9,465 nt of DNA from JAIFWV01 sp964580495 (GTDB lineage: Bacteria; Patescibacteriota; Doudnabacteria; UBA920; O2-02-FULL-48-8): the NCBI GenBank assembly GCA_964580495.1, contig CAZOKE010000024.1, forward strand, positions 1-9,465. The letters run 5' to 3'. Position 1 is the first letter of the stretch. Every line of letters starts with the position of its first letter. The position numbers and the translations under genes are program-made. Of the stretch, positions 1 to 7,023 are shown piece after piece. The notes beneath the pieces were generated by a model. That model was not told the DNA's origin. It saw nothing but the letters and a program-made list of their open reading frames with translations, and made no database searches.

Positions 1-2885
1 ATTTGGCTCACTTCACTTTCAGTGGAAGCGGCTCTGTAACCCAACTGACCTTCCAAAGAATGGGAGTTTCGGCCAACACCACACTTAGCAATATCTATCT
101 GTACAATGGTTCCACCAGAATCACAGATGGTGCTGCAGTGAATTCAGCTGGCCAGGTTGTGTTCAACAATTCCTCTGGTTTGTTTAATTCCCCGGCTTCG
201 ATCTCGGTCCGCGCTGACATTGCTTCCAACGCTGCGGGCCAAACCGTGGCCATCCAACTGGTTTCGGGCATGGCCGGTTCAGCTAATATTTCGGAAAACA
301 ATCCGACCGGCAACATCATGTCCATAGCCAGCGTGACCAACTTAGCCGGGTCCAACTTCGCGAGCTCGCTTAATGCTCCGAACAGCGCGACCAACGTCAA
401 CGCCGGTTCTCTCAACTACACTGTTTGGTCAGACCAGCTGACTATCACCAACCGCAACGTTATGGTGAAAGGCGCGCAATTCAAAGTCATTGGCTCGGCT
501 CCGGTCGACGCTCTGCAAAACTGGAATCTGTATGTGGATGGCACTTCGATTGCCACTGCCAATTCTTTGCAGATGATCAATGGCTCCAACTACGTTGTGT
601 TTAGCTTGTCCACGCCTTACTCCATGGCGACTGGAACCCACACCTTTGAGGTCCACGCTGATGTGGTCAAGGGTTCTGGACGCAATGTTACGGTCAGCCT
701 CCAAAACGCTGAAGACGTGGTCTTCATGGATCCCAGCTACAACGTCAACGTTCTCTCCACCGTTGGTGGTGCAGCCTTTACGGCCTTGGCTGCTGGCCAG
801 CTCTCAATCCAGACCGGCACTGTTTCGGTCCAGGTTGACCCGAGCTTCTCCAGCGTGACCAACATTGCCGGCGGCGCAACCAACGTCCCGTTGGGCAAAT
901 TCACGCTCACAGCCTATGGTGAAGATGTGCAGATCAGCACTTTGGTCGTTACCTTCTCGGGTAGCGACATCGGCACCAATGGTTTGAACAACGTGGCCTT
1001 GTATGCCAACGGCATGCAGGTTGGTTCCAACCAGCAGATCACTACTACAGGCACCACTGCCACCTTCAGCCTCGGTTCGTCGTTGATTGTCCCAGCCGGT
1101 ACCACTACTAAGCTGGAAGTCCATGCGGACACGATTGACGGCAACAACAACGCCTTGGCCACTGGCACCCTCCAGGTGAACTTGAATGCCAGCGGTAGCA
1201 ACGTCAACAACTCCACTGGCCGGACCTCGCAGAACACCATTTCTGTGCCGTCCAGCTCGGTCTCGGCGCAACAGTTGACTGTCGGCTCTGGCGGCTTCAC
1301 AGTCGCCAAGAACGCGGCCTACACCAACCAAACCTTGAGCCCGAATATCACCGCTCAAAAGATTGGTTCGTTTGTGCTGCAAGCCGGCGCCAATGAACCC
1401 ATCCAGGTGACTAACCTGGCTGTGGCTTTGGTCAACTCCGCAGGCACTGCCCTGACCTCCACTGAAACTTCCGGCACACAGCCTGCTTACACCAACATGT
1501 CCAACATCAAGGTTGTGGTCAACGGCGGCACACCGTCAGTTCCGCAGCCTTCCGCGCAGAGCCTTAACTTCTCCCAGAACTTCACAATTGCCCTGAACTC
1601 CACGGCAACTGTTGATGTCTTGGCAGACTTGGGCAGCAACGGTTCCGGCGACCAGTTCATGGTCACCTTACTACCGACGGCGCGTGGTTCCACTAGCGGC
1701 ACCAGTGTCACCCCAGGCAGCGCTACCAACGGCCAGGTGGTTACTCTGAACGCTGGTACGATCAGTTCGACTCCGACCTTCACTGCTGCGAACTCAACAG
1801 TCTCGAGGTACATCCCGGCTTACGGCGGTTCTGCACCAAGCTCCACCCCAGCTGGTGGCTCGGCCAATAACTTTAACTTCGTAGCTGCCAACAGCGGCGT
1901 CACTCTCCAAGAGTTGAAGTTTGTAGTTAACGGCACTTCGGGTTCAGTCTCGTCCGTGACCGTGGGCAGTGTGAACGTCCCAGTCGTTACTCCGTCCACA
2001 ACCACCTTGAATGGTGCGATTACAACCGCTGCGACTTCAGTTGTTGTAAATTCTGCTTCCGGCATCTCTGTCGGTTCAGAAATCACGGTTGGTTCTGAAG
2101 ATATGCTGGTTACAGCTGTCTCAGGCACCACTCTGACCGTCACCCGTGGCATCAACGGCACCACTGCAGCTGCAGCCAGCAGCGGTGCGACTGTCACCAC
2201 CAAAGGTATGGCTGATGTCACTGGTTTGAGTGTCCCAGTTGCTATTGTGGCAGGCTCGACCTTTGTCAATGCCCAGCCGACCTACGCGCCAGTAGGCAAC
2301 AACGGTATTGCTTCCGGCGGCACGGCGCAACTGGCCTTGACCTTCATGAAGTACACTTCTGGCACGACAACGACCTCGACCTCCACTGGTCCGGTCAATG
2401 CCAACACCATGATGTTGGTTGGTTCCAGACCATACTTGTCTGTAACCAACACCAACAACGGTGGTCTGGTGACTGCCCAGAACCACTGGATGGATGTGAC
2501 CGTCACTCCGGATGCCAAGGGCGCGATCCAGCTGAACTCAATCCAGTTCACGCTGACCGCCTCTGGCATCACTTCGCCGGTCTTCTCGAATCCAGTGCTT
2601 GATATCGGCACCACAGCCGTTTCAGGCGCTTCGTGCTCCGGTACCACTACGGTGACATGTACGCTGCCCTCATCGTACATTATCAATGCCGCCACAACGT
2701 TCTCGTTGTACGGCACACTGGCTGGTACCCTTGGTAATGCTGGTACGTCTAGCGTTGCTACCTCCCTCAACTCGGCAAACACGTTCTCGTGGACTGATGT
2801 TGTGGGCAATGGTTCAGCACAGACGACCAACAATACCACTTACTTCGACAGCTACCCAACCCAGAGTTGGTCTGTACACAACTAA
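1..2885 (+). CDS. Large surface-layer-like, repeat-built secreted protein (5' end outside window)
   Basis: The frame is open to the left edge, so the N-terminus and any signal peptide are missing; 960 residues are visible from base 3 (residue 1 here), ending at TAA 2883-2885. The protein is rich in Ser, Thr, Asn, Ala, Gly and Val, poor in charged residues, and alternates as short beta strands would. Four related beta modules occupy roughly residues 11-560, each ending in V-x-A-D (69-72, 217-220, 373-376, 539-542). A divergent module (about 586-820) carries an inserted domain at 666-734, and a last module (821-960) ends in an aromatic tail. The only cysteines are C878 and C886. No SLH domain, LPXTG motif or C-terminal membrane helix is present. 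Sampled GC (45-62% per line) and the AAC/ACC/GGC-type codon preference exceed those of the neighbours, as expected for an abundant protein. Such proteins are common in CPR genomes as putative S-layer proteins. The role is inferred from composition and architecture, not from a recognised catalytic motif; an adhesin is the main alternative. Confidence 0.72.
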   Translation, partial: LAHFTFSGSGSVTQLTFQRMGVSANTTLSNIYLYNGSTRITDGAAVNSAGQVVFNNSSGLFNSPASISVRADIASNAAGQTVAIQLVSGMAGSANISENNPTGNIMSIASVTNLAGSNFASSLNAPNSATNVNAGSLNYTVWSDQLTITNRNVMVKGAQFKVIGSAPVDALQNWNLYVDGTSIATANSLQMINGSNYVVFSLSTPYSMATGTHTFEVHADVVKGSGRNVTVSLQNAEDVVFMDPSYNVNVLSTVGGAAFTALAAGQLSIQTGTVSVQVDPSFSSVTNIAGGATNVPLGKFTLTAYGEDVQISTLVVTFSGSDIGTNGLNNVALYANGMQVGSNQQITTTGTTATFSLGSSLIVPAGTTTKLEVHADTIDGNNNALATGTLQVNLNASGSNVNNSTGRTSQNTISVPSSSVSAQQLTVGSGGFTVAKNAAYTNQTLSPNITAQKIGSFVLQAGANEPIQVTNLAVALVNSAGTALTSTETSGTQPAYTNMSNIKVVVNGGTPSVPQPSAQSLNFSQNFTIALNSTATVDVLADLGSNGSGDQFMVTLLPTARGSTSGTSVTPGSATNGQVVTLNAGTISSTPTFTAANSTVSRYIPAYGGSAPSSTPAGGSANNFNFVAANSGVTLQELKFVVNGTSGSVSSVTVGSVNVPVVTPSTTTLNGAITTAATSVVVNSASGISVGSEITVGSEDMLVTAVSGTTLTVTRGINGTTAAAASSGATVTTKGMADVTGLSVPVAIVAGSTFVNAQPTYAPVGNNGIASGGTAQLALTFMKYTSGTTTTSTSTGPVNANTMMLVGSRPYLSVTNTNNGGLVTAQNHWMDVTVTPDAKGAIQLNSIQFTLTASGITSPVFSNPVLDIGTTAVSGASCSGTTTVTCTLPSSYIINAATTFSLYGTLAGTLGNAGTSSVATSLNSANTFSWTDVVGNGSAQTTNNTTYFDSYPTQSWSVHN
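33..1682 (+). repeat. Four degenerate beta-module repeats within the surface protein
   Basis: Protein-level repeats lie at about residues 11-88, 136-235, 272-397 and 431-560. Each carries an L-x-N/W-x-x-L/V-Y/V-x-N/D-G strand (e.g. IYLYNG 31-36, WNLYVDG 174-180, VALYANG 331-337, IKVVVNGG 502-509), a following F-S-L-like strand, and then a V-x-A-D signature leading into a strand such as VTVSLQN. The V-x-A-D signatures are 148, 156 and 166 residues apart. The repeats are far too diverged to be seen as DNA repeats. Modules two and three are the closest pair, sharing an E-V-H-A-D segment. They read as tandem immunoglobulin-like or beta-sandwich folds forming an extended rod; the fold is inference. 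Confidence 0.6.
1998..2204 (+). other. Inserted ~69-residue domain inside the surface protein
   Basis: Residues 666-734 form a compact unit. It starts with TTTLNGAITTAATSVVV, passes through a GSEITVGSEDMLVT hairpin, and ends with TRGINGTTAAAA followed by SGATV. The pattern (T-x-L...I/V-x-x-G-x-E-x-x-x-V...TRG-x-NGTTAAA-x-x-x-GA-x-V) is one I associate with small beta domains in phage tail and surface proteins; I cannot name a family. The flanks (VNVPVVTPS before, GMADVTGLSVPV after) look like one module interrupted by it. GC of the covered lines (45-57%) is not clearly different from the rest of the gene. Confidence 0.5.
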
Positions 2886-2901
2886 TAACAATTAGTCTGT
2901 G
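2877..2901 (+). repeat. Inverted repeat (hairpin) across the surface-protein stop codon
   Basis: CACA+ACTAAT (2877-2886) pairs with ATTAGT+C+TGTG (2891-2901): ten base pairs with C2897 bulged and a four-base loop AACA (2887-2890). The TAA stop (2883-2885) lies inside the left arm. It has no T-run directly behind it, so it is not itself a terminator. It could shield the 3' end of the message or affect termination of translation; function is inferred only from position. Confidence 0.5.
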
Positions 2902-2924
2902 GGCTTGTAGTTTAAACAGGTAAA

Positions 2925-2960
2925 CAAAACCGCTTCCTTTTCCAGGGGGCGGTTTTTGTT
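2925..2960 (+). terminator. Rho-independent terminator of the surface-protein gene
   Basis: AAAACCGC (2926-2933) pairs perfectly with GCGGTTTT (2949-2956) around a 15-base loop, followed by a T-rich tract (TTTTTGTTT, 2953-2961). It lies about 40 bases after the stop codon and separates the surface-protein gene from the next gene. Confidence 0.8.
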
Positions 2961-2982
2961 TGATCCGAATCAGTGTTATAAT
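2955..2982 (+). promoter_or_regulatory. Extended -10 promoter for the O-antigen-ligase-like gene
   Basis: A consensus TATAAT stands at 2977-2982, preceded by TG at 2974-2975 (TGTTATAAT), a perfect extended -10. The only -35-like sequence is the terminator's own T-tract (TTTGTT 2955-2960, spacer 16), which is weak, as is common for extended -10 promoters. Seven bases separate TATAAT from the ATG at 2990, so the predicted transcript starts at or next to the start codon. Confidence 0.6.
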
Positions 2983-2989
2983 TGGCATT

Positions 2990-5143
2990 ATGAACCCAAA
3001 AAATACTAAGGTTTTCAAAATATTTTATTGGTTTGTGGCCGCGAGTTTTTTGATCCCGCTGGTGTTCACCAGGTCTTTTTCGTCCTCCGTGGTGCCCAAG
3101 ACCTTGTGTTTTGAGTTTTTGGTAGAACTAATCCTCCCGTTCTACTTATACTTGTGCTTGAAGTATTTCAGTTTCAGGCACCTCAAAAATCCGCTCATTT
3201 ATGCTTCAGCAGTTTTCCTGGCGGTAAGTTTTATTTCGGGCTTAGCCGGTGTGGATTTTCTTCATAGCTTCTGGGGGAGTCTGGAGAGAATGTCGGGATT
3301 GTATTTATCGCTTCACATGTTCCTTTGGCTGGCTTATCTCGTTTTGTTATTCAAAATTGTTCCAGAACAATTTGAGTTTTTTGCCAAGCTGCTCGTCGGG
3401 ATGGCAGTATTTACGTCGCTTTGGGGAATTTTGCAATATTTTGGCGTGGGTAGACTCAACATTAACTTTACCGATCGCTCAACCGGACTGTTTGATAACC
3501 CCATATTCTTTGGAGCATACTTGGTGATTCCGTTGTGTCTTTGTTTGTATTTCGCCCAAAAATCCAAACCCAAACAGTATTGGTATTTGGGATTTGGATT
3601 GCTGATTTTCCTGGCAATTCTGGCGACCAAATCAGCAGGAACCTTTGTCGGCCTGGCTATCGGGCTGGCTGTAGGCACGATGGTTTATTTTTTCGATCGG
3701 CAGGATTGGAAAAGAACCGGGGCCGTGGTTTCAATTTTGGTAATCCTTGGGCTAACCGGTTTGCTCGTAATCACCAAAGTGCCTTCCTTGAAAAGCAAAT
3801 TCGAAGGACCTGATGCCAAATCCCGAATGGTAGAATGGGGAATAGCATTGCGAGGATTCAGGGAAAAACCGATTTTGGGGGTCGGGCCGGAGAATTATTC
3901 TTACATTTCCCAAAAATACAACAATCCCAAAATATACAGTTATAGCACTGATGCGAGTTTTGACAAACCGCATAATTATTACCTGGAAATTTTGACCACG
4001 ACGGGAGTTTTGGGACTACTGGCATTTTTGGCTGCCCTGTGGTTTGTGGTTTGGGGGATTTGGAAATTGTTCCAAGCGGGTAAACTCACGAAATGGCAAA
4101 CCGCGGTTTTGTTTGGCGGCGTTACCGCTTACCTGGGTCAAAACTTTTTCGCTTTTGATGTGATTGCGGGGTTGCTGACCTTTGTGTTTCTTTACCCGCT
4201 GGCAGTGCTGGGATTTGAAACCGGGGAGAACCGAGTGGTTGGCAAAGATTGGGCCGCAAAATTAAGTTTTGTTGCCGCAGCCATCCCGCTTTTTGCGTTG
4301 TTTGGAATCAATCTCAATCTGGCCAAGGCCGACCTTTATCTCACCAGTGCCTTAAAAAGCAGCCAGGTTGATCCGGCAATGAGCGAAAGTTATTATGAGA
4401 GCTTGGGCAAATTGCCGTTTTATACCGATAGATCCCGGACGGCGACCGAGCACAGCAATTTTGCCATCAGCTTGCCCCAGCAAATCGAGACCAAAGTCAC
4501 CCTGGAGCAGGCGCGGACCTGGACTGATGCGGCCATTGCGGAAAACGAAGAAGTGGTGGCGCGCAAACCGCGGTATTTGGATAATTACTTATCTCTGGCC
4601 AGCCTATATTTGGTTAAGTCGCAGCTTAGCGGATCATTGGATCCGAGGCTGTTTACGGTCTGCAACCAAGCCGACGCGATTGCCCCAAACCGCATCGAAG
4701 CTGACCTCGTCCTGGCCACAGCTTACGCCTATGCTAACAATGGCGTTCAGGCCCAGCAAATTGAGAATCGTCTGATGCAGCTGGCTCCCGCTGATGAGAA
4801 TGTGGCCTGGCAACAGGTGTTTATTTATTCTTTGACCGGCAAACCGCGCTTGGTTTTGGATGAGATAAAAAAAATCATCAGCCAAAATCTGGATAATACT
4901 GCCATTGCCCAACTGGACAAACTTGCGACTTTCTATGTGACTTATTTCAATTATCCGGTAGCGGAAGCTATTTATAACGAAGGACTGCAGGTTTCCCCGT
5001 ACAATGCCTACTTAGTAAAACAGCTGGCTTACGTTTATTTCAAGGCCAATGATATAAGCAATGCGGTTCAGCTTGTAAACACGTTCAAAGCAAAATACCC
5101 ACAATTTTATCGCGCTTCGGATTTTTCTTTCTTAAATCAATAA
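2990..5143 (+). CDS. O-antigen ligase/polymerase (Wzy_C superfamily) with C-terminal TPR domain
   Basis: 717 residues from the ATG at 2990. A TTG 30 bases upstream is in frame but lies in the terminator and promoter, so I reject it. Many hydrophobic helices span residues 11-260, then 333-360, 370-407 and 424-442. Family hallmarks are ERMSG at 99-103, RSTGLFDNPIFFGAYL at 163-178, a large extracytoplasmic loop with GVGPENY at 297-303, and DKPHNYYLEI at 325-334, with H328 and N329 in the conserved position before GVLGLLAF. Residues from about 445 to 717 are soluble and helical with TPR-like pairs (e.g. 529-560, 570-600, 640-700). The superfamily includes WaaL, Wzy, PglL/PilO and the S-layer oligosaccharyltransferases such as WsaB; they move lipid-linked glycans on the outer face of the membrane. 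Its place directly after a surface-layer-like gene favours protein glycosylation or surface polysaccharide assembly. Donor, acceptor and polymerase-versus-ligase role cannot be read from sequence. A hairpin spans its stop codon. Confidence 0.8.
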   Translation: MNPKNTKVFKIFYWFVAASFLIPLVFTRSFSSSVVPKTLCFEFLVELILPFYLYLCLKYFSFRHLKNPLIYASAVFLAVSFISGLAGVDFLHSFWGSLERMSGLYLSLHMFLWLAYLVLLFKIVPEQFEFFAKLLVGMAVFTSLWGILQYFGVGRLNINFTDRSTGLFDNPIFFGAYLVIPLCLCLYFAQKSKPKQYWYLGFGLLIFLAILATKSAGTFVGLAIGLAVGTMVYFFDRQDWKRTGAVVSILVILGLTGLLVITKVPSLKSKFEGPDAKSRMVEWGIALRGFREKPILGVGPENYSYISQKYNNPKIYSYSTDASFDKPHNYYLEILTTTGVLGLLAFLAALWFVVWGIWKLFQAGKLTKWQTAVLFGGVTAYLGQNFFAFDVIAGLLTFVFLYPLAVLGFETGENRVVGKDWAAKLSFVAAAIPLFALFGINLNLAKADLYLTSALKSSQVDPAMSESYYESLGKLPFYTDRSRTATEHSNFAISLPQQIETKVTLEQARTWTDAAIAENEEVVARKPRYLDNYLSLASLYLVKSQLSGSLDPRLFTVCNQADAIAPNRIEADLVLATAYAYANNGVQAQQIENRLMQLAPADENVAWQQVFIYSLTGKPRLVLDEIKKIISQNLDNTAIAQLDKLATFYVTYFNYPVAEAIYNEGLQVSPYNAYLVKQLAYVYFKANDISNAVQLVNTFKAKYPQFYRASDFSFLNQ

Positions 5144-5153
5144 AGGTTTAAGA
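5130..5153 (+). repeat. Inverted repeat (hairpin) across the ligase-gene stop codon
   Basis: TCTTAAATC (5130-5138) pairs with GGTTTAAGA (5145-5153): nine pairs including one G-U, with a six-base loop AATAAA that contains the TAA stop (5141-5143). Seven Ts follow at 5168-5174, but 15 bases from the stem, so it is a poor intrinsic terminator. It resembles in placement the hairpin at the surface-protein stop codon. Confidence 0.45.
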
Positions 5154-5157
5154 TTGC

Positions 5158-5186
5158 TTGGAAGTGCTTTTTTTATTTGCTAAGAT
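5158..5186 (+). promoter_or_regulatory. Candidate promoter for the membrane-anchored TPR gene
   Basis: TTGGAA (5158-5163), a 17-base spacer and TAAGAT (5181-5186) with an extended TGC in front (5178-5180). It predicts a start near 5193 and a leader of about 19 bases without a Shine-Dalgarno sequence. A second -10-like TACATT (5194-5199) would shorten the leader to roughly 5 bases. Read-through from the upstream gene is also possible. Confidence 0.4.
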
Positions 5187-5211
5187 ATTCCGGTACATTA
5201 TTGACATCTAT

Positions 5212-5926
5212 ATGGATAAAAAAATCAAAATTGCTATATTAGGCTGCTTTCTTTTAGTGATTGTATTTGGTATTTACAGCTGGTACAGCAGTTCGCATAA
5301 ATATTTAAGTCAAAAACCTGTCAGTTTGAATCCTGCGGTCAAACAAGCGCTTAATGCAAAAATTACGCAATTGAATTCGGAAATTAAAAAAGCCACATCG
5401 AATGATGTGAAATTTGACCTATATAAACAGCTTGGTGTAACCCAAGAAACATTGGGCAATCTTTCTAAATCCGAAGATGCCTACAAAAAGGCAATAAAGA
5501 TTAAGCCGAATGATTACACGGCTTATCTGGGGCTGGCGCAAACTTTGGTGGAAAGGCAGAACATAGACGGCGCCAAACAAACCATGGAAAAGGCTCNNNN
5601 NNNNNNATGGATTGGATATGTGGATCCAATACATCTCTTTCCAGCAGAATACGTTGCACACAGGCAATGACCAGCTTCGAGAGCTCTATGTTTTGGCTAT
5701 CAACCAAACAAAAAACAATTCATTTATAATTTCAAACTTTGCGCAATTTTTGGAAAGTATTGGCGATTTGCAAGGGGCTCTGGATAATTGGAAACTGGCT
5801 TTGGCCAGTGATCCAAATAACTCAAATTATAAAGGGAATGTAGCCCGCCTCCAAGCCGAACTGTACCCACAAACCGCATCCTCAACGGTTACGAAACTTC
5901 AACCCAAGAAAAAGATAAAGAGATGA
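5212..5926 (+). CDS. Membrane-anchored tetratricopeptide-repeat protein (interrupted by assembly gap)
   Basis: Starts at ATG 5212 (MDKKIKIAILG...) and ends at TGA 5924-5926. The in-frame ATG at 5158 would add 18 residues and overlap the likely promoter. Lys-rich residues 2-6 precede a single hydrophobic helix (about 7-25), then a linker and TPR units: LYKQLGVTQETLGN..., AYLGLAQTLVERQNIDGAKQ..., one after the gap starting at WIQYISFQQN, and SNFAQFLESIGDLQGALDN... The tail is basic (KKKIKR). The C-terminal half probably faces outward. The two sides of the N-run are in different frames; because TPR motifs continue across it, I read one intact gene of about 239 residues with a mis-sized gap. The C-terminal domain of the upstream ligase-like protein is also TPR-like, suggesting a partner or scaffold role; the actual function is unknown. 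Confidence 0.72.
5597..5606. other. Assembly gap (ten Ns) inside the TPR gene
   Basis: Ten Ns break the coding frame (left side codons start at 5212+3n, right side at 5609+3n). Restoring frame needs a true gap whose length is a multiple of three. The strict 34-residue TPR period, counted from Tyr of AYLGLAQ to Trp of WIQYISF, needs 10 residues between Ala (5593-5595) and that Trp (5621), which predicts 15 missing bases instead of 10. Confidence 0.9.
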
Positions 5927-5928
5927 GA

Positions 5929-7023
5929 TTACAGTTTTTTGTAAACCATTTCCATTTGGCTGTACAGGTTTTCTAAGGTGAATTTTTTGGTTTGTTCCGA
6001 GGTTCTTGCGGCTCGCGATTCTCGTATTGCAGAATCTGTGACCAGAAGCGATATAGCTCTGGCTAAATCTTTAGGATTTTCTGTCTCAACCATAGTGCCG
6101 GCATCTTCCAAGGCTTCTTTGTTTCCACCAACATCTGAAGCAATTATTGGCAACTCCGCCTGCATGGCTTCCAGCAGAACTAAGGGGAAACCTTCTTTAC
6201 GAGAGGGGAGTACGAATAAATCAAACGTTTTCAGATATTGTGAGGCGTTTTGTTTTTGACCCGCTAAATTGAAAATATTTTCGAGGTTATATTTTTGAAT
6301 CAGCGATTTTAATTCCGAATCTTCCGGTCCTTCTCCGATGATTGTAACTTGGATTTTGTTTTTTACTTCCGAACCTAGTTTGGCAACAGCTTGGACGAAG
6401 ACATCCAAACCTTTAGTTTTGTAAAAATTTGCTATGGTCCCAATTGCGAACTTGTCTTTTTGCAGGCTCAAAGCGTTTTGTGCTTCGGCTTTTGTTAGAA
6501 ATTCAATTTGGGGGATAGCATTATGGATTGTTGAAATTTTTTCTGGATTGATAAGATGATGCTTCAATGCTGATTGCCGGTCAAACTCAGAGACAGTGAT
6601 GATCTGGTCGCGGAAAAGCGAAGCAAATTTTTCTAATCCAATAAGAATATATTTTACAAAAGGGGAGTGGGGTTCATTAAACACAAAACCCCTGGCCGTA
6701 AATATGACTTTTGCCCCTGCTAGTTTGGCAGCTATACTGCCGACAAATCCGGCTTTGCTAGAGTTAAGGTGGACTATATCTGGTTTGATTTTTTTAACAA
6801 GTCTGTATATCTCGAAAATCGATAAGAGATCAAAAATCGGGCTTACTCCGCGCGTCAGATACTTCAGACGGCATGATGCGATGCCATGCTTATTTGCCTC
6901 CTCGAAAAGCTCGTTTTTTGCTTCACCGGCTGCAATAAGCCCATTAAAGTGTTTTGCCAGCAATAGTACTGATTTTTGGGCTCCGCCGAGGTCGGCTTGA
7001 GTCACAATGTAAAGGATTTTCAT
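5929..7023 (-). CDS. GT4-family glycosyltransferase
   Basis: 364 residues, starting at the ATG read on the minus strand at 7023-7021 and ending at TAA 5931-5929. It has the GT-B two-domain pattern. The N-terminal domain carries the GGAQKSVLLLAKH acceptor-side loop (13-25), PDIVHLNSSKAGFVGSIAAK (81-100) and an ARGFVF segment (110-115). The linker has TVSEFDRQ and ISTIHNAI. The C-terminal nucleotide-sugar domain has IGTIANFYKTKGLD (194-207), IIGEGPEDSELK (228-239) and the retaining-GT4 E-x7-E motif, E277 and E285, in SRKEGFPLVLLEAM, then SDVGGNKEAL. No membrane helix, so a cytosolic or membrane-peripheral enzyme is expected, adding a sugar to a lipid-linked glycan. The sugar and linkage cannot be told. 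It points away from the flippase genes but sits between them and the ligase, which supports a shared glycan pathway. Two bases separate its stop from that of the convergent TPR gene. Confidence 0.88.
   Translation of the reverse strand: MKILYIVTQADLGGAQKSVLLLAKHFNGLIAAGEAKNELFEEANKHGIASCRLKYLTRGVSPIFDLLSIFEIYRLVKKIKPDIVHLNSSKAGFVGSIAAKLAGAKVIFTARGFVFNEPHSPFVKYILIGLEKFASLFRDQIITVSEFDRQSALKHHLINPEKISTIHNAIPQIEFLTKAEAQNALSLQKDKFAIGTIANFYKTKGLDVFVQAVAKLGSEVKNKIQVTIIGEGPEDSELKSLIQKYNLENIFNLAGQKQNASQYLKTFDLFVLPSRKEGFPLVLLEAMQAELPIIASDVGGNKEALEDAGTMVETENPKDLARAISLLVTDSAIRESRAARTSEQTKKFTLENLYSQMEMVYKKL

Noticed and set aside
3..5. TTG as the start codon of the surface-protein gene
   Set aside because: The frame is open to the window edge, the sequence there is already mid-module, and there is no signal peptide; the gene is cut by the window.
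804..1382. Long minus-strand open frames across the surface-protein gene (also 95-415, 429-704, 1820-2269, 2282-2839)
   Set aside because: They arise from the GC-rich, stop-poor codon use of the real gene; no recognisable motifs and mutually overlapping.
1..2885. About two dozen N-x-S/T sequons as evidence of N-glycosylation
   Set aside because: The protein is so rich in Asn, Ser and Thr that this number is expected by composition; no oligosaccharyltransferase of the PglB/STT3 type is in the window.
2910..2917. GTTTAAAC palindrome as an operator
   Set aside because: A single eight-base palindrome in an AT-rich gap without a partner site is easily due to chance.
2960..2989. Upstream TTG start for the ligase-like gene
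   Set aside because: It sits in the terminator tail and would place the -10 box inside the coding region; the added residues are not conserved-looking.
5156..5174. Intrinsic terminator before the TPR gene (seven Ts at 5168-5174)
   Set aside because: No stem of useful strength abuts the T-run; the nearby hairpin at 5130-5153 ends 15 bases too early.
5158..5211. Upstream ATG start for the TPR protein
   Set aside because: It overlaps the predicted promoter; the Lys-rich start at 5212 gives a normal membrane-anchor N-terminus.
5212..5290. Lipoprotein signal (ILGC with Cys 12)
   Set aside because: The cysteine comes before most of the hydrophobic stretch instead of after it, so this is a membrane anchor, not a lipobox.
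5590..5670. Frameshift or pseudogene in the TPR gene
   Set aside because: The frame change coincides exactly with the N-run and TPR motifs continue on both sides, so it is a gap-sizing artefact.
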